A DNA stretch of 10,333 nt from NCBI GenBank assembly GCA_028875955.1, contig JAGWTX010000039.1, forward strand, positions 1 to 10,333, in the 5' to 3' direction. The notes below the pieces were generated by a model. That model did no database searches. It saw only the letters and a program-made list of their open reading frames with translations, and had not been told where the DNA came from. Both the position numbers and the translations under genes were made by a program. Source of the DNA: Bacteroidota bacterium. Its GTDB lineage: Bacteria; Bacteroidota; Bacteroidia; Chitinophagales; Chitinophagaceae. Numbering within the stretch: the first letter of the stretch is position 1; each line of letters opens with the position of its first letter. Of the stretch, positions 6,788 to 10,333 are shown in pieces.

Positions 6788-8446
6788 CTATTTTTTTATA
6801 CCGGTAAGTTCCACATCGAAAACCAAAATACTGTTTGGCGGTATGGAGTGACTTCTGGCACGGATCCCGTAAGCCTGGGAGGATGGTATCACGATCCTGA
6901 TCTTACCACCAACCCTGCAATAGGGCAAAGCCAGCTGCCAGCCCCTGATCAACCGGTTTAAAGGGAAACTGGCTGGTTTATCCCTGGTTTGATCAAAAAC
7001 AGTTCCGTTAGCCAATAAGGAACCTTTGTAGAACACAGAAACCGTATCCGTTTTTACAGGATGTTCCCCGGTACCTTCTGTAAGGATGGTATAATATACT
7101 CCTTCCATACTGCCTGTGGTATCCAGCTGTTTGTTTTTTATCGCCGCAAGGATCATTGCCTGTTCTTTTTGCGCCTCGAAAGCACTATCTGCATTTCTGT
7201 TAAATTCCACTGCAGGGATCACCCCACCTGCTTCCCGGATAAAACGGTCCCCGAATTGGGCATTGGAGGTTTTGAATCCTCCATTCCATAAATAAAACTT
7301 TCCGTCTTCCACACCTCCTCCATAATCGATCCTGTCACCCGCTTTACCGGTTGCATCATATGAAAACAGGCTCTCGGTCAGTTCTTTGAAACTACCATTT
7401 CTTCTTTGCACCCACTGGTTACCGAAAAAAGCTTTTCGTTGTAACTGGCCATTGACTCCAACAAAATCTTCATTGAAGGAATACAGATTACGCAGGTAGT
7501 TTCCATCATGCGGTGCCTGGAAACAAGCGATCAGTTTCCATCTCTTTGTTTCAGGTAAATAAAAATAGCCGCTATAAATGGTGGTCTGTGTGGCACTGTC
7601 GGGAAGCGCTGTCACGAGCAACCGATACGTAATCCCTGTTTTCCAGGGGTAAACCCAATGGCTGTGTCCGCCTGTACCTTCATTTCCAAAACCTTCAGCT
7701 ACCACACCCTCTCCTTTCGCCAGCAATTGCACTTTATTGGAATCGGCTACTTTATTCCGGTCAACCGCTTCATTACCCGAATCCCAAACGGAAAAAATCA
7801 CCCTGCGTTCTGTGGGACTGTTTACCTGTATCCCAAAATACCCTCTGGCAAACCCGCAAGCCATATAGTAACTGTGCACGATGTCCGCACCTGCCGGTAT
7901 GGTTACCTCGTTATAAAATGCAATGGCTTTCACACTATCCGGCAGGGGATATTTGAGATGGACGGATGCCGCATTGCGTCTGGGTTTGGGATTGAAGTGC
8001 AGTCCTTCAACGGCATCGCCCGAGAGATCGATGGATTGCAGGTCTGCAATTACTGGTCCGGTATGCCCGGTTGCATTGAGTTGTAGGGTATAAAAACCCG
8101 TTGCAGGAAAAGATACCTTCCCCAATTTCAACTGCACCGTTTTTGCGGATCGGGGTACAGAAACCGTAAAATGTGCACCTGCCACTGAAACAGCAAGTTT
8201 ACCGGTGCCTGTCGGGTTTCTCACAGACAACTGAAGTTCGGCTGAACCCGGATGAGCCACATGAAAATAATAGAAAACCTGTCGCTGCGCATCTGTCCAG
8301 TGCAATCCGTTTTTCTCCGAAAACATCGGAGATTCATCCGCCTCCGCAGGAACGGAATAGCCGGTATAAGCGGGGATATGTATGGTTTGCGACTGTACCA
8401 GTCCGATGGAAATAAGAGAAAGAAGACAAAAAAGAGAACGCAGCAT
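6788..8446 (-). CDS. Secreted DUF5077-DUF3472 protein fused to a C-terminal FKBP-type peptidyl-prolyl isomerase domain
   Basis: A 552-residue protein starting at ATG 8446 with a signal peptide (1-18, cleavage near VQS-Q). Residues about 20-145 resemble DUF5077, a beta-sandwich opening with IHIPAYTGY. Residues about 170-390 resemble DUF3472, with motifs including FYNEVTIP (177-184), YYMACGFARGYFGIQ (193-207), FSVWDSG (218-224), GTGGHSHWVYPW (257-268) and GGVEDGKFYLWNGGF (377-391). A helical linker (about 415-445) leads to an FKBP domain (about 448-552) with VFYKG at 471-475, FDQT at 484-487, Trp503, AYG at 525-527 and FDVEL at 543-547. These are the usual active-site positions, so isomerase activity is plausible. 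DUF3472 proteins are secreted and of unknown biochemical role. The gene lies 37 bp downstream of the GH1 gene on the same strand and is probably co-transcribed with it. Domain names are from memory of family patterns; the FKBP part is the firmest. Confidence 0.87.
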   Translation of the reverse strand: MLRSLFCLLSLISIGLVQSQTIHIPAYTGYSVPAEADESPMFSEKNGLHWTDAQRQVFYYFHVAHPGSAELQLSVRNPTGTGKLAVSVAGAHFTVSVPRSAKTVQLKLGKVSFPATGFYTLQLNATGHTGPVIADLQSIDLSGDAVEGLHFNPKPRRNAASVHLKYPLPDSVKAIAFYNEVTIPAGADIVHSYYMACGFARGYFGIQVNSPTERRVIFSVWDSGNEAVDRNKVADSNKVQLLAKGEGVVAEGFGNEGTGGHSHWVYPWKTGITYRLLVTALPDSATQTTIYSGYFYLPETKRWKLIACFQAPHDGNYLRNLYSFNEDFVGVNGQLQRKAFFGNQWVQRRNGSFKELTESLFSYDATGKAGDRIDYGGGVEDGKFYLWNGGFKTSNAQFGDRFIREAGGVIPAVEFNRNADSAFEAQKEQAMILAAIKNKQLDTTGSMEGVYYTILTEGTGEHPVKTDTVSVFYKGSLLANGTVFDQTRDKPASFPLNRLIRGWQLALPYCRVGGKIRIVIPSSQAYGIRARSHSIPPNSILVFDVELTGIKK

Positions 8447-8483
8447 GATGGATGGTTTGAATCATCAAACTTACCGAAAAAAC

Positions 8484-9881
8484 TCAGCTGCCACTGAGAA
8501 AATCACGGAACCAATACCCTGAATTCTTGATGGTACGCAACTGGGTGGCAAAATCAATATGGATCAGTCCGAACCGGGCAGCATACCCCTCCGACCATTC
8601 GAAATTATCTGTCAGGGTCCAGGCAAAATAGCCGGTAACATTGACCCCTTCTTTTTTTGCTTTTAATACGGCAGAGAGGTATTGCTGGAAATAATCGATG
8701 CGTTCGGTATCATTCACCACACCATTGATCAGCGTATCCTTGAATGCCGCCCCGCCCTCGCTGATAATAATTTCCTTCACCCCTCCATACAACCAGAACC
8801 GTTTGATCATCCGGTAAAAACTTTCCGGATTGATTTCCCAGCCCATGGCGGTATGCGGCACTTTCCGGTTGGCAGCTTTTACTTCGGATGCATGCAGGTA
8901 TGGGATGAGGGCGTTATACCGTACCGTAATGGGGAAATAATTCTGTACGCCGATAAAATCAAAATTGAATTGCATCCGTTCGGTATATTTCCAGGCCTTG
9001 TTGTGCAGATGTAATTTATCCAGCAAGGGAAAATTTTCCATTTGCGGATACCCCCTGCCCAATAAGGGCTCTACAAATAAACGGTTCACCAATGCATCCG
9101 TTCTTCTGGCTGCCAGGATATCTTCTTCCCTGTTGGTATAGGGCATGATCTCGCTACAGGAAAAACTGGTACCGATATGCGCCTGTGGCACCAGCGACCT
9201 CACCAACCTCCCGCCCTCAGCCTGACACAATGCGGCGTTGTGAACGGCGGGGAGAAAATTACCCAGCCCGGTTTTACCGGGTGCATGCATACCCAGCATA
9301 TACCCGAGTGAGGTAAAACCCATGGGTTCGTTCAGTACAATCCAGTTCTTTACCTTGTCCCCATAAGCTTCACAACAGACATGCACAAACCGGCTGAACC
9401 ATTTCAGCATCTGGTGACTGGTCCATCCGCCATTCTTTTGAAGTTCCTGCGGAAGATCCCAATGGTATAACGTAACATAAGGTGTGAGACCGAGTTGCAG
9501 GCATTCATCAATCAACCTGTGATAAAAGGCAATGCCTTCCTTGTTGACCCGGCCAATCCCTTCCGGCAGGATCCTGCTCCACGAAATAGAAAAACGGAAA
9601 ACAGTGAAACCCAGTGCTTTCACCAGCATGAGGTCGTCCTTGTAACGGTAATAAAAATCACAGGCTTCATAGGGCTTGGCCCCGCCTTTTATCTTGCCGG
9701 TTCTTCTGGCAAAAGTATCCCAGATCGATAATCCCCTGCCGTCTGCCGTATGGGCTCCTTCATTCTGCGCAGCTGCCATGGCAACACCCCAGAGAAAATC
9801 AGGACCAAATGAAGCAGCGGAAAATTTGGGTTGATAGGACAAGGGCACCGTTTCTGCGAAGTTGCTTCCTTTCCAACGCAT
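8484..9881 (-). CDS. Beta-glucosidase, glycoside hydrolase family 1
   Basis: A 465-residue GH1 enzyme of normal length with a complete TIM-barrel sequence: FLWGVAMAAAQNEGA near the N-terminus (29-43), FRFSISWSRILPEG (95-108), TLYHWDLPQEL (137-147), acid/base Glu185 in VLNEP (182-186), the GVQNYFP motif (311-317), nucleophile Glu375 in IISEGG, and TDNFEWSEGY (424-433), which binds the glycone. It should hydrolyse beta-linked glucosides or related sugars with retention. The exact substrate is not readable. There is no signal peptide, so it is cytoplasmic and would act on imported short sugars. The nucleophile motif reads SEGG instead of the usual TENG, and the aromatic residue normally before Gln in the N-terminal signature is Ala; these look like clade variants because both glutamates remain. 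Start at ATG 9881. It is the first gene of the minus-strand group and is divergent from the TetR-family gene. Confidence 0.95.
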   Translation of the reverse strand: MRWKGSNFAETVPLSYQPKFSAASFGPDFLWGVAMAAAQNEGAHTADGRGLSIWDTFARRTGKIKGGAKPYEACDFYYRYKDDLMLVKALGFTVFRFSISWSRILPEGIGRVNKEGIAFYHRLIDECLQLGLTPYVTLYHWDLPQELQKNGGWTSHQMLKWFSRFVHVCCEAYGDKVKNWIVLNEPMGFTSLGYMLGMHAPGKTGLGNFLPAVHNAALCQAEGGRLVRSLVPQAHIGTSFSCSEIMPYTNREEDILAARRTDALVNRLFVEPLLGRGYPQMENFPLLDKLHLHNKAWKYTERMQFNFDFIGVQNYFPITVRYNALIPYLHASEVKAANRKVPHTAMGWEINPESFYRMIKRFWLYGGVKEIIISEGGAAFKDTLINGVVNDTERIDYFQQYLSAVLKAKKEGVNVTGYFAWTLTDNFEWSEGYAARFGLIHIDFATQLRTIKNSGYWFRDFLSGS

Positions 9882-9922
9882 CTGCCGATTAATTCTTTAT
9901 TATTTTTTGATAGGCCCTTGAA

Positions 9923-9937
9923 CCGAATCCAGTTCGG
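9923..9937. promoter_or_regulatory. Inverted repeat upstream of the GH1 gene, possible operator
   Basis: CCGAA-TCCAG-TTCGG has perfect 5-bp arms and a 5-base centre, and lies about 42 bases upstream of the GH1 start codon. No T-run follows on either strand, so a terminator is unlikely. The CGAA...TTCG arms resemble the core of the larger palindrome at 10011-10028, though the centre is one base shorter. It may bind a regulator of the GH1 gene; this rests only on symmetry and position. Confidence 0.3.
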
Positions 9938-9977
9938 ATACCCTTTCCATTGATGGATTTAAAAAAAAGAAAAAAAA

Positions 9978-10008
9978 TTAGGAGAAATAAAAAATCTGTG
10001 TAAGTTTG
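9978..10008 (+). promoter_or_regulatory. Bacteroidota-type promoter of the TetR-family gene
   Basis: TAAGTTTG at 10001-10008 matches the Bacteroidota -7 consensus TAnnTTTG exactly. TTAG at 9978-9981 differs by one base from the -33 consensus TTTG, and the spacing is 19 bp, as expected. An A-rich tract (A8-G-A8, 9961-9977) lies immediately upstream and may act as an UP-like or bent-DNA element. The predicted transcription start would fall near 10013-10016, about 45-48 bases before the ATG at 10061. Confidence 0.7.
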
Positions 10009-10010
10009 CA

Positions 10011-10028
10011 TTCGAACAGTTGTTCGAA
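10011..10028. promoter_or_regulatory. 18-bp palindrome, probable TetR-family operator
   Basis: TTCGAACA-GT-TGTTCGAA has two perfect 8-bp half-sites around a 2-base centre. It begins two bases after the -7 element and covers the predicted transcription start of the TetR-family gene. That is the expected place for autorepression by blocking RNA polymerase. Size and symmetry fit a TetR-dimer site. Binding by the adjacent regulator is inferred, not shown. Confidence 0.65.
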
Positions 10029-10060
10029 ACACTTGTACGATTTTGCAAAAAAGACAAAAC

Positions 10061-10333
10061 ATGGAAGACAATCCCCAAATAAACAATGAGCAAACCATCC
10101 TCCTGGCTGCTCATAAGATATTCAAAATGAAAGGTTTCGATAATGCTACCGTTCAGGAAATCGCCGATATGGCCGGTACCACCAAATCGATGGTCAACTA
10201 TTATTTCAGAACCAAGGAAAAACTCTTTGCCTCCATTTTTCACCAGGAGTTTGTGAATTTCCTGTCTGGAATTGTGGGATTCATCAGTTCGGATCTCCCC
10301 CTGGCGACAAAAATTGAAAAGATTGTAGAAATG
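10061..10333 (+). CDS. TetR/AcrR-family transcriptional regulator, N-terminal part (3' end outside window)
   Basis: An open frame from ATG 10061 runs off the right edge after 91 residues. Residues about 11-60 form the TetR DNA-binding domain: a helix starting near TILLAAHKIF (12-21), then KGFDNATVQEIADMAGTTK (about 24-42) and SMVNYYFRTKEKLFASIF (about 43-60). The pattern 'G...TV.EIA..AG......YYF..KE.L' is the classic family signature. The ligand-binding part is cut off, so the inducer and targets cannot be judged. TetR genes of this type often sit at the head of an efflux operon, which might lie beyond the window. The gene is divergent from the GH1 gene with 179 bp between starts, and its own promoter carries a palindrome over the expected start site, so autoregulation is likely. 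Confidence 0.93.
   Translation, partial: MEDNPQINNEQTILLAAHKIFKMKGFDNATVQEIADMAGTTKSMVNYYFRTKEKLFASIFHQEFVNFLSGIVGFISSDLPLATKIEKIVEM

Noticed and set aside
7658..8086. A 142-codon + strand frame
   Set aside because: It is antisense to the DUF5077/DUF3472 region, whose coding frame is well supported; no domain or start signal favours the antisense frame.
9959..10243. A minus-strand frame of about 94 codons across the tetR start region
   Set aside because: It is antisense to the TetR DNA-binding domain and runs through the promoter and the A-rich tract, giving a Phe-rich artefact at its end.
1..10333. CRISPR array, tRNA, rRNA, insertion sequence, phage or defence genes
   Set aside because: No regularly spaced repeats, no cloverleaf-like sequence, no transposase or nuclease motifs were seen; nearly all of the window is occupied by the listed genes and the longest gap is 179 bp.

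Overview
The window looks like chromosomal DNA from a member of the Bacteroidota, most likely a Chitinophagaceae-like bacterium. The support is indirect: moderate GC, AT-rich gene starts without clear Shine-Dalgarno sequences, one good Bacteroidota-type promoter (TTAG, 19 bp, TAAGTTTG), and a gene set typical of that group (TlpA-like exported thioredoxins, a DUF5077/DUF3472 protein, FKBP isomerases, exported beta-propeller lactonases). Genus cannot be fixed from the sequence alone.

Left part (1-2113): the 3' end of an unidentified membrane protein gene on the + strand meets two minus-strand genes tail to tail. These encode an exported TlpA-like thioredoxin protein and, upstream of it, a lipoprotein with a PPC/DUF296 domain. 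A small inverted repeat separates the two minus-strand genes.

Centre (2241-6187, + strand): three co-directional genes encode an exported seven-bladed beta-propeller lactonase-family protein, a 12-helix major facilitator transporter, and a cytoplasmic GH37 alpha,alpha-trehalase. The last two are 6 bp apart and almost certainly form a transport-plus-hydrolysis unit, with trehalose as the expected substrate. The trehalase keeps both signatures, both catalytic acids and the known sugar-contact motifs.

Right part (6235-9881, minus strand): from upstream to downstream lie a GH1 beta-glucosidase, 37 bp, a secreted DUF5077-DUF3472-FKBP fusion, 85 bp, and a small four-helix membrane protein with a His/Arg/Lys-rich tail. 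The first two look co-transcribed. The right edge (10061-10333, + strand) holds the 5' part of a TetR/AcrR-family regulator. It is divergent from the GH1 gene, and a near-perfect 18-bp palindrome overlaps its predicted transcription start.

Taken together this is mostly a carbohydrate-use neighbourhood (trehalose and beta-glucosides) with exported accessory proteins. I found no CRISPR array, tRNA, rRNA, insertion sequence, phage gene or defence system. The most notable items are the TetR operator/promoter layout, the DUF3472-FKBP fusion and the exported PPC/DUF296 lipoprotein. None amounts to a clear new multi-gene system.
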